Shown in pieces: positions 20,889 to 33,303 of a stretch of 64,000 nucleotides of DNA. The first letter of the stretch is position 1. Every line of letters starts with the position of its first letter. The DNA comes from Musa acuminata AAA Group. Taxonomy: Eukaryota; Streptophyta; Magnoliopsida; Zingiberales; Musaceae. The notes beneath the pieces were generated by a model that was not told the origin of the DNA, searched no databases, and was given only the letters and a program-made list of their open reading frames with translations. Made by a program: the position numbers and the translations under genes. The DNA lies in contig NC_088355.1 in NCBI RefSeq assembly GCF_036884655.1, forward strand, positions 25,543,001 through 25,607,000, written 5' to 3'.

Positions 20889-23334
20889 TGTTAGTATCGA
20901 GAGCACTAAGAGGGGGGGGGGGGTGAATTAGTGCATCGGAAATCTTTCAGCGATTAAAAACGAAAGCTGCGTTCGTTTGATAAAAACTATTTTGATGCAA
21001 AAGCCGATTCTAAGAATACTTATGATTAAGTGCAGTTTACATCTAAACACAGTTTGCTTCTAAGCGTAGTTTACACAGTTTGCGTCTAAATGTAGTTTGC
21101 GTCTAAATGCAGATTGCGTCTAAGCGCAGTTTGCGACTAAACGCAGTTTGCGTCTAAGATCAGATTGCGTCTAAGCACAGTGCAATTTGCGTCTAAATGC
21201 GGTTTTACGTCTAAACGCAGTTTTACGTCTAAACGTAGTTTTACGTCTAAACGCAGTTTGCGTCTAAACGCAGTTTTACGTCTAAACGCAGTTTGCATCT
21301 AAACGCAGTTTTACGTCTAAACGTAGTTTTAAAGGGATCTGAACTTAGAAACTTCGTTCGTAAAAGCGCAGAAGACAGTTTTGCAGAATCAAAACGTAAA
21401 CGTAAACTGTAATGTATGAAAACACCGATTTACGTCTGAATACAGATTCGGAAAGATCAGCACTTAGAAACTTGTTCGTAAAAGCGCAGAAGACAATTTT
21501 GCAGAATCAAAACGTAAACGTAAACTGTAATGTATGAAAACACCGATTTACGTCTGAATGCAGATTCAAAAAGATTAGCACTTAGAAACTTGTCCCTAAA
21601 GGCGCAGAGAGCAGTAGCTATGTAGGAGGTTTGCAGTAATGATAAAGTGCTCAAAATAAATGCAAACCAGAGATTTAGAGTGGTTCGGTCAGTCTTGACC
21701 TACTCCACTTTTGGCTTCCTCCACCGACGAGGTCACCGATGTCAACTAGAGGCTTTCCTTCAATAGGCAAAGGCCAACTGCCCTTTTATAGATTCACTCC
21801 TTTTGATGGGCTCAGGAGACAACCCTTACAGGACCTTTCTCTCCTCTCTTTACAACTCAAGACTTGAAGAACAGAAAGAGGAGAACTTTAGGACTTTACA
21901 CAAATTTGAGCTCTTAGAATCACAGAAAAGATCAAGAATTCGGTGTAGGTCTGTATCTTTTCAGTGCTGAATGGGTGGGGTATTTATAGGCCCCAACCCA
22001 ATTCAAATTTGGAGCTCAAAACGATCAAATCCCGGAATTCCGGGATCAGGCGGTTGCACCTCCTAACTGGAGCGGTTGCACCGCTTGGCAGAGCTCGAAG
22101 ACTGAGCCCAGGCGGTTGCACCTCTCTGTCAGGGGCGGTTGCACCGCTTGAGTCTGGCTCGGAGACTGAGCCCCAGGCGGTGCCACCTCTTGACTGCGGC
22201 GGTTGCACCTCTCTGCTAAAGCTCGAAGACCGAGCTCAGGCGGTGCCACCTCTCTGTCAGGGAGGTTGCACCGCCCAGTCTAGCTCGAAGACTGAGCTCA
22301 GGCGGTGCCACCTCCTAGCTAGGGCGGTTGCACTGCCTAGCTTCACTGGGAGATCCTCTCCTGGGCGGTGCCACCTCCAACCCTGGCGGTGCCACCTCTT
22401 TCACTATTTCAGCTCACTTGGTTTGGCTCCAAACTTGGTCCAAACCAGTCCGAACTTGGGCCTAATTGGCCCCTACTTGGGTTATAGGATTAACACCTAA
22501 CCCTAACCCTAATTAACGTGCTAACTATGATTTTAAAGACATTTTCTAAGCTATTACAAAGTCCGCAAGTCAAGACTTCTTCTGGCTAGCTTTCGGCAAA
22601 CTTCCGGCGGTCTTCCGATGAACTCTCGGAAACCATTCTACGGACTCCCGGTAAGCTCCTAGACTTCACGATTTGATCTTAGCGAGTTCCAACGAGCTTC
22701 TTCGGCAAGCTCCGATCTTTCTCGACGAGCTCCGCGAACTTCCAACGAACCTTCCGGCGAGCTTCCGAAAATCCTTCGGCAAGCTCCCAACTCATTCTCG
22801 GCTAGTTCCAGTAGCATTCCCGATGAACCTTCGGACTTCCGTCGAACTCTCGAACTTGCAACAAATCCTTCGCGCTTGACTCCGACACTTTGTTTCGCTT
22901 TATGTCTTCATCGTTATCATAGTTAATCCTGCACAATTAAAGCAAAACTTCGATCGAGATAATTAATCCTAAGCAATTAACCAAGTTGTCCGGCATGTCA
23001 TTGGTCCCTCGACGCTTCGTCTGATTCTTTGGCGCATCATCCTCTCCTGCAGCCTATTGCCCAATCGGCTAGTTAACTCCGCAACTCCGATATCCTTGGC
23101 ACAATTACCACTCTTCTTGGCCCGATGCCCGAGTCCACTGCCCGGAGCCTTCTGTCGATACGTCGACCGATCTACCGGCCCGACGTCCAATCTTCTGACA
23201 TGTTCCTCCGGCACAACATGATTTTCCTGCTTTAATTGTCTTATCCTGATCGAAGCATCCTGCGTCACTCAAAACGTAGATTAAATCATAAACATATATC
23301 AAGTAGTTTCATCATCAAAATACGAGATTCAACA
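20889..23334 (-). repeat. 5' LTR of element F
   Basis: 2,446 bp, TG...CA, ending against the target duplication ACCTC. It has a G run of about 12 near its outer end, the TCTAAACGCAG array (about 21030-21330), the TATA box complement at 21981-21988, the GC-rich array (22040-22400) and the CpG-rich block (22580-22850). Positions 21337-21341 are the uninterrupted target of element A. Confidence 0.9.
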
Positions 23335-23339
23335 ACCTC

Positions 23340-24012
23340 CTGTCAGGGGAGGTTGCACCGCCCAGTCTCGCTCGGAGACTGAGCCCAAGGCGGTGCCACC
23401 GCTTGGCTGGAGCGATTGCACCTCCCTGTCTCACTCGGAGACTGAGCCCAGGCGGTGCAACCTCCTGCCTTGGGTGGTTCAACCGCTTGGCAGAAATCAG
23501 GGTCCGAATGGGTTGATCCATTCGACCCAATTTGGGTTTTTCAAGGGCCCAATTGCCCCAAGATTAAGTTATTGGGATCATCTCCCATTTCCAACTTAAT
23601 CAATGTGCTAACTACGATTTTTACTAAGACATGTACTGCAACTTGCTCCGGTGCGTCAATCGCTTCTTCCGGCGAGCTTCTGGCGAACTTTCGTCGATCA
23701 TCCGATGATCCCTCGTTGATGCTCCTACGGACTTCCAGCAAACTCCTGGACTTGCGACGATTCACTTGGCGAGTTCCGACGAGCTTCTTTGGCAAGCTTA
23801 TAGACTTCTCGGATTTGTTCCCGCAGAACCTCTGACGACTGTCCGAACTTCCGTCAAACTCTCGAACTCCCAACGTGATCATTATTTTGACTCCGGCACA
23901 ACTCCTGCTGCATGTCTTACTTTCATCGTAGTTAATCCCGCACACTTATCTCAACATATAGATTAGATAACAAATGACAATTTACTTCATCATCAAAATC
24001 CGAGATTCAACA
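23340..24012 (-). repeat. 3' LTR of element E, proximal part
   Basis: Continues the LTR broken at 4514 and ends with ...GAGATTCAACA at 24012, followed by a polypurine tract. Homologous to 35310-36001 and to the inverted 37290-37990. Confidence 0.88.
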
Positions 24013-25078
24013 ATCTCCCCCTTTTTGATGATGACAATCAATTGATAATGGAGTTAACCTTAACTCCCCCTATCTATATGCCATACTTGAGATAAGTCAT
24101 TCTTGAATTCAAAACCTAAGAATTCTAGAAACATATTGATAAGTTAAAATCGTTTGAACTTATCAATACTCCCATCATGATTTCCATCATGATGTATCTC
24201 TCTGAAGATGATGTCAAGGCTTGACATTCATTTTCAAATATAACAAGTTTGAATGATGGTAATAGTAGCAATTCATCATATTGTAAGATATCAACATGTA
24301 AAGCTGCGAAGTAAGATTTTGATATCATTACATGATGTACACATTTCAAATATTGTAGCAAGTATTGCATTTCATCACATGGTTAGATATCAACTCGTAG
24401 AATTTCGATGTAAGTTTTTTGTTTGATATCTTGACATGATACAAATCATAGCATCTGTTCATATATCTCTTGGTGATGCAAGCATGGCATAATCATAGCA
24501 TCATTGTTTATAGTATCAATTCATATATTTCTCCCGCTTTGTCATCAACAAAAAGCATGGTAGTTGTGATACCAGGGGAACAATATAAGCAAATTATCAA
24601 GCATATAAAGGAAGGCATGATACGTAGATTGCTTTGAATACTTCTTCCTTTTTTTTTTATTATAATCTTTTTGCATGAAGGAGGAAAGCCATTTGTGATA
24701 CCAGCTATTTGTGAGTTTTACTTTGAGTCAAGATATGTGTGTGAAACAGCTTTTTGCAAGTAAAAATACTATCATCCATATTTCAAGATGGAATTCATAA
24801 GCAGGAATTATTTCATCAAATTCATTTCAGAAGAAATATTTTTCATAAGAGTGTATGAGAAAATCCGATTTTTAGCATTCCAATTGTTAAGCGAATCCGA
24901 AAATGAAATGAACTCTTTCATGCATTCGGACAAGACTATGCTACAGATTTTCAAATACAATCATGAAGACAAAACATTTTTGTATTCAACACATAATTTC
25001 CAACATGTTATTTAGGCATGTAATGGCAATCAAGTGATTTGATCATTCAATAAAGTTCGAAAAATAATTTTAACTAGT
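24013..25078 (-). other. 3' noncoding region of element E
   Basis: No gene. A polypurine tract abuts the LTR (24013-24027), with more tracts near 24063-24070 and 24531-24545. Homologous to G 36111-37289 and to parts of F. Confidence 0.8.
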
Positions 25079-25195
25079 TTATGTATTCGGACACATCAAC
25101 ATTCCTAATTCTCTTCTTATGAAATCAAATTTCTCTTCACTTAGAGGTTTTGTAAAAATATCAACTAGTTGATGTTTAGTATCAATATCATGGCA
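25079..25195 (-). pseudogene. pol: Tail end of pol (RNase H C-terminus) left in element E
   Basis: About 35 codons of the SIRE pol C-terminus (TKHQLVDIFTKPL...FIRRELGML) ending in TAA at 25079-25081. Everything upstream in pol is absent and replaced by the captured ORF cassette. The same remnant is at 36008-36110 in G. Confidence 0.85.
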
Positions 25196-25425
25196 ATGTC
25201 ATGACTTATCAACTGCATTGGTATATCATTTTCTCAAATTATATTTATCATGGAAATCAAGACACAAGGTTTTCAAAACATTTAGTTTCAATGTAAAATC
25301 TGAGATAAACAATGAGAGATGTTTGTAACTCTATATTAGGTAACCATATCAAGGATCAAGGCAAAGCCCATCATGGTGAGTAACATAAGGAGTTTACAAT
25401 AACAGATGATTGTGTTCATACAAGC

Positions 25426-26529
25426 TCATTCATGAGGTGGAAAATTAAAGTGCCTAAATAAAGAGTCAAATTGTCGATGAATTTGTTGCAGCTCAGATAG
25501 GATTTGATCTTGTCGATGTTCAAGCCGTTCTTATCTTTGTTCGAATCGGTCCATCCGAATCCCAATATCTTCGACAGATGATGTATGAGTTTGCTCAAAT
25601 GGATGTGTTTCCTCAAAGGGACAGATCGGAGGAGATTGGGTACCCCTAAAGACTGGTGTTTCCGGTTCTAGTTCAGGTTGAGGGGGATCGGTTCTTCTAG
25701 GCATTCTAACCCAGTTACCGTTTCTATAAAAACATCTTAATCGGTGAAGTAGATTTTTATTTATTATGCTAAACCTATCTACTTTTATTACTTCTTCTTC
25801 CGGTGGTATTAGAATATTGTAGGCTTTCATTATTCTAGTGATTATACCACCATATGGGAGCATCATGTCTTTCTTATATAGTTCTAACATGTTTTGTTGG
25901 ATAAGATAACCAAGACAGATGTCATGTCCTTTCATGATCAAATACATAGTTCCTAATTCTAATTAGCTTACTTCATGGTATTGTTTAGGGAGAATGTTGC
26001 TAGTTAGGATATGATGAAGTACCTTAGTGTTTAGAGGTAGTAGATGTTCACCACTTTTAGGAACAAATGCTAAGTTGGGATTGGCAAAAATTATTCCTAA
26101 GGCTTCAGCATATGTTGTTCCAACAGTTTCATCATCCTATGATCCTCTAAAGTAAAGTCCTCTACTTTTTATGGGAATGCCTATCATGTCGCAAATGAAT
26201 TTATCCGTAATGGAGATGTGTTGTCCTAAAAGATAGGTAGACATTCTTTCTTCTTCATCTATTTGTATGTTGTTGTAAAACAATCTAACAAGTCTTGGAT
26301 AGATGGGTTCATTAATTTGCAAAATAAGGAGTAGATCTAAGTTTGCAAACCATTGGATTGTCTCTAAGTCTCTTAGTTCATTTAAATCTACATATTTTCC
26401 CTTATTGACACTCCTAAGTTCGAAAGAGGAAAACTTTTCAGCATGGTATTTTAAATCGAAAAGGGTGAGATCAAAATCTTCTACTAATCTCCTCTTTCCT
26501 TTGTCCCTTGAGGATCTTCTAGATCCCAT
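25426..26529 (-). pseudogene. Captured ORF in element E, putative plant transposon protein-like (three nonsense codons)
   Basis: One continuous frame of 368 codons from ATG 26529 to TGA 25426, homologous over its whole length to 2074-3183 in G. It is interrupted by TAG at 26134-26136 (Trp in G), TAA near 25964-25966 and TAA at 25531-25533 (Gln in G). The only length difference from G is a 6-nt in-frame gap. The breaks are all simple C-to-T or G-to-A changes, and none is shared with G. The frame was therefore probably intact when each copy inserted. Domain layout is as in G: basic N-terminus, globular core, Pro/Glu linker, C-terminal coiled coil. Confidence 0.7.
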
Positions 26530-27398
26530 AACTACTGTTGTTTAGAAGAATAGTGATGAGCAAGAGTAAATGAATCAAAGACAGAATTTAAGAGCTTCTT
26601 AGAGAATACCTTAGTGAGATCTTCAAGAGAGGGAAGGATTGTTAATGTTTTGCTCCGAAATGAGGGGTATTTGGGATGCTACGAGGGGAGAAATGGGGAT
26701 GGAGGAGCTTTGGAAGAGTAAAGAGGGGAAGGGAGTGAGTTGGGGTCGGTTTCACCGCCAGCCCTAGCTTGGGTTAAAAAGGGCAGAGTTGCAGGCGGTT
26801 GCACCTCTGGCTGGGGCGGTGCAACCGCTTGCAACATGTGACAGCCGGAGGTGCTACCTCCAGCTGGGGCGGTGCCACCGCCTGTAGGCGGTGAGCACTT
26901 GTTCTGATCGCAGTGTGATCTGATTTGAGAGTTTTTTTGTCTTGAGAAGAATTTTCATTCAGAGCAATCAACTTTACTTACGTAATTACGTAAAAGTTTT
27001 CTTTTTAAGACAAGAACTTTTGCACGATCAAGATAGATCTTTTAACGTGCATACTCTCAATGTCGTACACATGTTTGTGACAGTTTGTTCAAGTTGGTAA
27101 GCCTTGCAAGTTCATGACAAACTTAGTCAGTTCATGATATAGAGTTGGATTCGAAAGTTATGAACGGATGAAATTGATGAGTTCGAAAATCCAGAGGATA
27201 TGTGAATTGAGAATCATCCGTTTCTAATTCTGAAAAATCAAATAGGATTGCATCTAAATCGCATTTGTGATTTCTAATCTTTATCTGTTATTTAGGCCAG
27301 AGAGCATTGCGAGTTATTTTTGGATCTTGGGTCATGAATATCGAGAATCTAAGGAGCAGAATATTATTTCTTGCTCCAGCTTATATTTTTTTATGTCT
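26530..27398 (-). other. Spacer of element E between gag and captured ORF
   Basis: The inverted equivalent of 1216-2073, with the same GC-rich 'GGCGGTTGCACC' motif block at about 26745-26895. No gene. Confidence 0.6.
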
Positions 27399-28981
27399 TT
27401 ACAAGAAAGGATGATTTTTAGGTACCCATTTGGTTTTGGATGCCTAAAAAATAGATCTATATTGTTTATCATGTTGCATAGGGTTTATCATGGTTCCTTT
27501 AGGAACCTAAATTAATTTATTCGGACTAATTTTCTTGAATGGACAATAATGCGTTTTGTGTCCAAGTTTACAATAAAAGTTACATTTGCTTTGGTGTCGA
27601 ACATGTAAGATGGGGCCTTTTATGAAGGCGGTTGGATTTTGGTGAGGACTTCTCACAAATCCAATTCCACTTCTTTTGGGAACGTGACCCTTGTTTGCAA
27701 GGATCATGTTCAATGACTTGCTACCAACCTCGAATTTCTTCAAGGTGTCCTTAAGTAGCAAGTTTTCCTTTTGGAGAATTTCTAGATCATGGCATTTTAT
27801 GCATGAACATAAACTATCATGATATTCAGTTTTTAACTTATCAAAATTACAAGTAAGACTATCATGCTCCGTTTTTAGCAATTTATATTTTCTACTAATA
27901 ATCTTGCATTCATCAAATAAGTCATTGAAGGCATTTAATAATTCATCAAATGATAAATCTGCATCTATTAAATTTGTTACCTCCTCTCCGATGGCCATTA
28001 AGGCGTAATGAGCAACTTGCTCGATGTTGGACTCCTCTTCTTCGGACGCGCTCGAGTCATCCCATGTTGCTTTGAGCGCCTTATTATTTGATGTTCTCTT
28101 CTTGACTTGGGGACAATCAGTTTTGTAGTGCCACGGCTTCTTGCACTCATAGCAAATAACTTGGTCCTTCTTGGGTTCAAATTTATTTTTTGTCTCATTC
28201 TTAAACTTGTTTCTTTTAATGAATTTTTTAAATTTTCTTGTTAGAAGCACCAATCATCATCACAGTCCTCATCACTTGAGTTTTCTCTCAAGTGGTCTTC
28301 TGAAGTTTTAAGTGTCATATCCTTCTTGTTCTTTGGAATGATGTCTTCTTGCTTTTCATGAGCTTTGCAAGTCATCTCGTAGGTCATTAATGACCCGATT
28401 AGTTCTTCAAGAGGGAAGTTGCTTAGATCTTTTGCCTCTTGAATAGCAGTGACTTTAGGATCCCATCTCTTAGGAAGGGATCTCAGAATCTTATTTATGA
28501 GCTCAAAATTCGAAAAACTTTTTCCGAGTCCTTTTAGACCATTGACGACATCCGTGAAACGAGTAAACATGTCGCCAATGGTTTCACTTGGTTTCATCCG
28601 GAAAAGTTCGAAAGAATGTAATAGATGATTGATTTTTGACTCTTTCACTCTACTTGTGCCTTCGTGAGTCATTTCGAGTGTGTGCCAAATATCAAATGCG
28701 GTTTCACAAGTCGAAACACGGTTAAACTCGTTTTTATCAAGTGCACAAAATAAGACATTCATAGCCTTTGCATTAATAGCGAAAGCCTTCTTCTCCAATT
28801 CATTCCAATCGATCATTGGAAGAGAAGGCTTCGAAAATCCATTTTTGACAAGATTCCAAAGTTCAAAGTCTATAGAAATAAGAAATATCCTCATTCGGGT
28901 CTTCCAATAGGTGTAGTTCATCCCATTGAACATGAGTGGACGTGTAATAGAATGACCCTCTTGGTTTCCGACGTATGCCAT
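27399..28981 (-). pseudogene. gag: gag of element E (SIRE Copia), frameshifted
   Basis: Starts at ATG 28981 with the conserved SIRE gag start and keeps the UBN2 core. A 1-nt loss near 28245-28250 shifts the frame just after the acidic DEDCDDD stretch. The second frame carries both zinc knuckles; the first has its Gly replaced by Trp (KKPWHY), and the second has CNFYC, with Tyr in place of the second Cys. It is stopped at 27507 (Trp to TAG) and homology runs to a terminal TAA at 27399-27401. Confidence 0.85.
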
Positions 28982-29017
28982 CTTTCTTGGGTTTTAATCC
29001 GTTAGAGAGTTAACCCT

Positions 29018-29029
29018 GCTCTGATACCA
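29018..29029 (-). other. Primer-binding site of element E
   Basis: TGGTATCAGAGC on the - strand, next to the 5' LTR that begins at 29032. Confidence 0.88.
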
Positions 29030-29031
29030 AT

Positions 29032-29682
29032 TGTTAGGATCAAGAGCACTAAGAGGGGGGGTGAATTAGTGTAGCGGAATCTTACAACGATAAAGCACAT
29101 TCGAACGATAAAAACGATTTCGGTGTGAAAGCCGATTCTAATATTACTTTAACTTAAGATCAAGCGAGATGACGTTAAAATCAATCTAAGAAGGCAGTTT
29201 GTAGTTATGATGAAAACCAGAGTGTAAGTGCAAACTGAAATACGACGTTCGTACGAAGAAGCTGATTTACGTCTAAATGCTGATTCGTAAATCACTTGAT
29301 TAGGCGAGATGCAGTTTAAGCAAGTATATAAAGGCAGTTTGCAGTTATGATTGAAATCAAAACGTAAATGCAAACTAAAATATGATGATCGTACGAAAAA
29401 ATAGATTTACGTCTAAACGTTGATTAGAAAGTGCAAAGCTTGAAACTCGATCGTATATGCGCAGAAAGCAGTAAGCTTTAGAGGAGGTTTACAGTAAAGA
29501 TAATATGCTCAAAGTAAATGCAAACTGAGATTTAGAGTGGTTCGGTCAATCTTGACCTACTCCACTTTTGGCTTCCTCCACCGACGAGGTCACCGACGTC
29601 AACTAGAGGCCTTCCTTCAATAGGCGAAGGCCAACCACCCTTTTATAGTTTCACTCCTTTTGACGGGCTTAGGAGACAACCC
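29032..29682 (-). repeat. 5' LTR of element E, distal part
   Basis: Begins TGTTAGGATCAAGAGCAC and is interrupted by Gypsy element D after AACCC (29678-29682). It continues at 34975. Confidence 0.88.
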
Positions 29683-30107
29683 TGTTAGAACCCTTGCAGA
29701 TTCTAAACTTGGGGTTGATCTCTTTAGGGGATCGGCCTCCTTGGAACTCTATAGGGGTTCCTCCCTCCAAGTTGCTGCTCAAAGGCTACAGAAAAGATTT
29801 ATCTATTGCTTATCAAAAGAGAAGGAATACATGGCTATTTATAGGGCTTCGAAACCCTAACTCCTAATAGGACTCCTATTTAAGACTCTTACTTCTAACC
29901 AACTCCTAGTCAAGACTCCTATTCCCTTACAACTCCTAATTCTTCTCTAAGAAAACACCTCCTACATGAATGCCCCTCTCAATTAGGACTCTCCTAGCTA
30001 GAGTCCTAACAGAATGTCCCTCTCAATTAGGACTCTCCTAGCTAAAGTCATAATAGTTTACATGAATGTCCCTCTCAATTAGGACTCTCCAAGCTAGAGT
30101 CCTAACA
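29683..30107 (-). repeat. 3' LTR of element D
   Basis: 425 bp against 357 bp for the 5' LTR. The difference is in the number of 'CCCTCTCAATTAGGACTCTC' units and of a short CTCCTAAT repeat. The TATA box complement is at 29836-29843. The flanking purine tract GAAGAGGGCGAGTC (- strand) marks the 3' LTR border. Confidence 0.9.
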
Positions 30108-30124
30108 GACTCGCCCTCTTCAAA

Positions 30125-31618
30125 TCAGCCTTGTCCTCGAGGCTGATGATTCGTGAATTCTGGGAATTTGATATTCAAGTCATTATAGTTCTCCCAAGTG
30201 GCATCTTCTATTGGTAGGTTCGTCCACTGTATTAGCACTTCATTAGTGGGTCGTCGTCGTCGAGTCACGATTCGTCGATCAATAATGGCACTTGGCTGGG
30301 TCTGGAGTTCTCTTTGGGTAGTCATATTTGGTGGGTGGCTTTGGGCTGTCTCCAAGCACCTATTTAAAACTTCCGTCTGGCTATTGGTTTGTGGGTGATA
30401 TGTCGTACTCCTTTCTAATTTAGTACCCTGCATATGGAATAACTTTGTCCAAAATCTGCTCTTGAAGATGCAAGTAGAATTTGTCACAAGCACAATGCGT
30501 CCCTTATAGCATAATTCTTTTGAGTCCCGATTGTAATGAGCCACGGAGCTTGGTGCTTCCTCTAATTTTTTTTGTATCTTACTAGTCTTCGAATCTTCCT
30601 GCCATTCCATCTTAATACCCTCAAGGAAGTAGCTGGTTGGAAGTAAAACGATCGAAAATTCAGCTTGCTCAGGTAGCTGCGAAAGCGCATCTGCAACAAT
30701 ATTCTCTTTCCACCTTTTGTAAGTTATTTCATAATCAAATCCAAGAAGTTTTGTTACCTATTTTTGCTGCTCAGGGGATGATATCTTTTGCTCCAAAAAG
30801 TACTTGTGGCTTTTATGGTCGGTTTTAATTTGAAATCGTCGATCAATCAAGTAGGGTCTCCACCGCGTTGCTGCACGCACAATAGCGAGCATCTCCTTAT
30901 CATATGTTGACTAATTTTGATAGGAGGGAGATAATGCCTTGCTAGTGTATGCGAGTGGTCGACCATCTTGTATGAGAAAGACTCCAATTCTGACTCTAGA
31001 GGTGTCGGCCTCAATAATGAAGGGTCGGTTGAAATCTGGTAGTGTTAGCACCGGCGTCGTCGTCATGGCTGCCTTAAGTTTGTCGAAGGCAGCGGAGGCT
31101 CTGTCAGACCATTAGAAGACATCTTTTTTTAGTAAGGATGTAACCGGTGCACTAATCTCTCCATAGTTTTTCACGAACTTGCAGTAGTAGCCTGTTAAAC
31201 CCAGAAAGCCATGTAGCAATTTTATGTTCCTCGGGGTCAGCCAGTTTTGCATTGCTCCAATTTTGAAGGGGTCTACTGCCACACCTTCCTCTGATATGAT
31301 ATGCCCAAGATATTCCACCTTCTTATGAAGAAAGCAAAAATTCATAGTGGTTGTTGTGTGTTCAAAAGGTGGTTTTCGGTATGTCTTCTTCGCATACTCA
31401 TATTTGATGATACCCGGATCGAAGGTCCAGCTTTGTGAAGATTTGTGCTCCCTTAGCAACTCATCTACTACTGGAATAGGGTATTTATCCTTGATGGTTA
31501 TGCCATTGAGAGCTCGGTAATCAACACATAATCGCCATATTCCATCCTTCTTTCGTATGAGGAGCACCGATGAAGAGTAAGGGCTGCAACGTGGCCGAAT
31601 AACTCCTGTTTTGAGCAT
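30125..31618 (-). pseudogene. pol: pol of element D: RT, RNase H, integrase remnant and chromodomain-like tail
   Basis: Gypsy order is kept. RT begins with TGVIRP and the YRALN..KDKYPIP motif. The LDLRSGYHQ motif is present, but in a shifted frame with two stops. The following part up to YLGHIISEEGV is missing, so the RT catalytic DD motif is gone. RNase H and the connection (GFLGLTGYY, TDHKS, ADALSQLP) follow, with stops at Gln and Trp codons. Integrase is reduced to FWTKLF...YHPQTNSQTEV..NRCLE. The zinc finger and first catalytic residues are missing. The end, VLIQWTNLPIEDATWENY, is a chromodomain-like segment. It cannot encode active enzymes. Confidence 0.88.
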
Positions 31619-31648
31619 CTCTTTTAAAATCCTTTCTATTTCATCCTT

Positions 31649-32470
31649 CTAGAGATGTGGATAATGATATGGCTGAGCATTTGCTGCAGATTTGCCTGGA
31701 AGAATCGTTATACAATGATCATGCCAATGGGTAAGAGGTAGGTTGCACGGTTCGTCAAATATATCTGAAAATTCAGCAAGCAAAGGAAGTAGATTTGGAT
31801 CTTCAAATTTTGTTGGCTCTCCCTTAGTTTGCTGCTCAAGTTGTACTAAAAGGCCGCTGCATGCTTTATGCAAAACCTTCTTCATTTGTTGTGTGCAAAT
31901 CGTCGTTATGTCGCCCTCACGTTTCCCGTTCAGTATCACCTGTTTCTCCTTACTGTAAAATTTCATAATTAGTTGCATAAAATTCCAAGAAATATCACAT
32001 AATATCGTCAACCATTTATTTATGAGCATGGCCTCATGATCATTAAGAGGGAGAAGGAAGAAATCTGCAATTATCTCTTGGTCCTGTAGCAATAGTTTCT
32101 CCTGCGGGCGCCTACAATCACAATTCAAAATCCGTCCGTCGACGATCTTAACGTTAAACCTACTGCAATTCTCAATAGGTAAGGCCATCTGGATAGTAAC
32201 CTTACTATTTAGAAAGTTATTAGAACTGCCCGTGTCGACGAGAACAGTGATCGGTTGTTGTTTGAGAAGGCCTCCAACTTTCATCGTTTGCGGGTTTGAG
32301 TAGCCGACTAGTGCATGTACCGTAACTTCAGTCGGTTGTGGGTCTTCTTCTGCATCTTCTTCTTCATGTTCAAGGTTCTCTTCTAGATGTTCAATGACCT
32401 CTTCTTCTATTGGTTCAATCATAAGAAGTCTCCCTTTACTACAGCGATGCTCACGGCTCCACGGCTCCAC
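31649..32470 (-). pseudogene. Protease region of element D
   Basis: An open stretch of 273 codons: an acidic [11 protein letters not shown] linker, then the aspartic protease with the catalytic motif [11 protein letters not shown] (about residue 78). It runs through the region joining RT and stops at TAG where element K has CAG. The first codons sit in a small duplication (repeated GAGCCGTG) that disturbs the frame from gag. Confidence 0.8.
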
Positions 32471-33303
32471 GGCTCGTCACAATGCCAACATAACCCCTTC
32501 GTATATCACTCCCGAAGCTCTTCTCTTGTTGACCTCTTTGGTGTAGGGACTTGGTCAATAATAGGGTGGGCTGAGGGCTTCAATATTACTGGTTGTGGAG
32601 TGACCCTAGTCCTCCGAGCTTCATGGTTCAATTGCTCCTCTTGATGTCGTGCGAAAGAGATGGCTGCCATAAGTGTATACGGTTGTCGCGCTTTAACTTC
32701 TCCTCGGATCTCCGGCTTCAAGCCCTCAATGAAGGTCCTCAATAGCTGTTTTTGAGACCAATCATGAGTTTGATTAGATAACCTTTCAAACCTAGTTTGG
32801 TACTCCTGAATGGTGGAGGTTTGTCGGATCTTTGCTAGTTGTTCGTCAATATTCTCGTAATCGGTTGGTCTGAAGCGAATCAGCAGTCCTTCTTTGAATT
32901 GTCACCATGAAAGGACTCCATAAGTATGTTCAAACCAGTCAAACCACTGTATAGCATCCCCTTCAAGATGTATAGCTGCAATTTTCACCATAGATACATC
33001 CGCGGTTTTGTGGTACCGAAAATATCACTCCGCGCGTGAGATCCAACCAATCGGGTCTCCTTCTTCCCATCTAGGGAAGTTCACTCTCATGCATGGATAG
33101 TTGGGGTCAGTCATATAGCCTCCCCTCTTTTGGAAGTCATCTATTCGGGCTTGGTGTGATTGGGCAAAGCTCTTTCCTTGATTTGATTTCTTCGGGCTTA
33201 GTGGTCGGCCCAATCTGAGTTCGGTAAAGAGCATCCGAATCTTATCTTCCATTCGCACCACCAAGGCTTCGAATTTAGTATTGATTGCCTCCTTAGATGC
33301 CAT
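32471..33303 (-). pseudogene. gag: gag of element D (Gypsy), broken
   Basis: Starts at about ATG 33303 (MASKEAINTKFEAL). It contains the NFPRWEEGDPIGWISRAE capsid motif, then stops (TGA, TGA), and further on QTRFERLS and the LLRTFIEGLKPEIRGEV block typical of Gypsy gag. A CWHC zinc-knuckle remnant sits next to the protease. Interrupted at least three times, so not translatable as one protein. Confidence 0.8.

Larger units (their letters stand above)
4515..23334 (-). mobile_element. Element F: gag-only, non-autonomous SIRE derivative inserted in the 3' LTR of E
   Basis: Target duplication ACCTC lies at 4510-4514 and 23335-23339. On the - strand: 5' LTR 20889-23334, a mutated primer-binding site, a shortened gag, about 2.7 kb of AT-rich noncoding DNA with several polypurine tracts, then a 3' LTR split by element A (4515-4918 and 15141-17134). 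There is no pol at all. The LTR pair differs by tandem-array indels and scattered substitutions, clearly more than the LTR pair of A, consistent with F being older than A. Confidence 0.9.
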
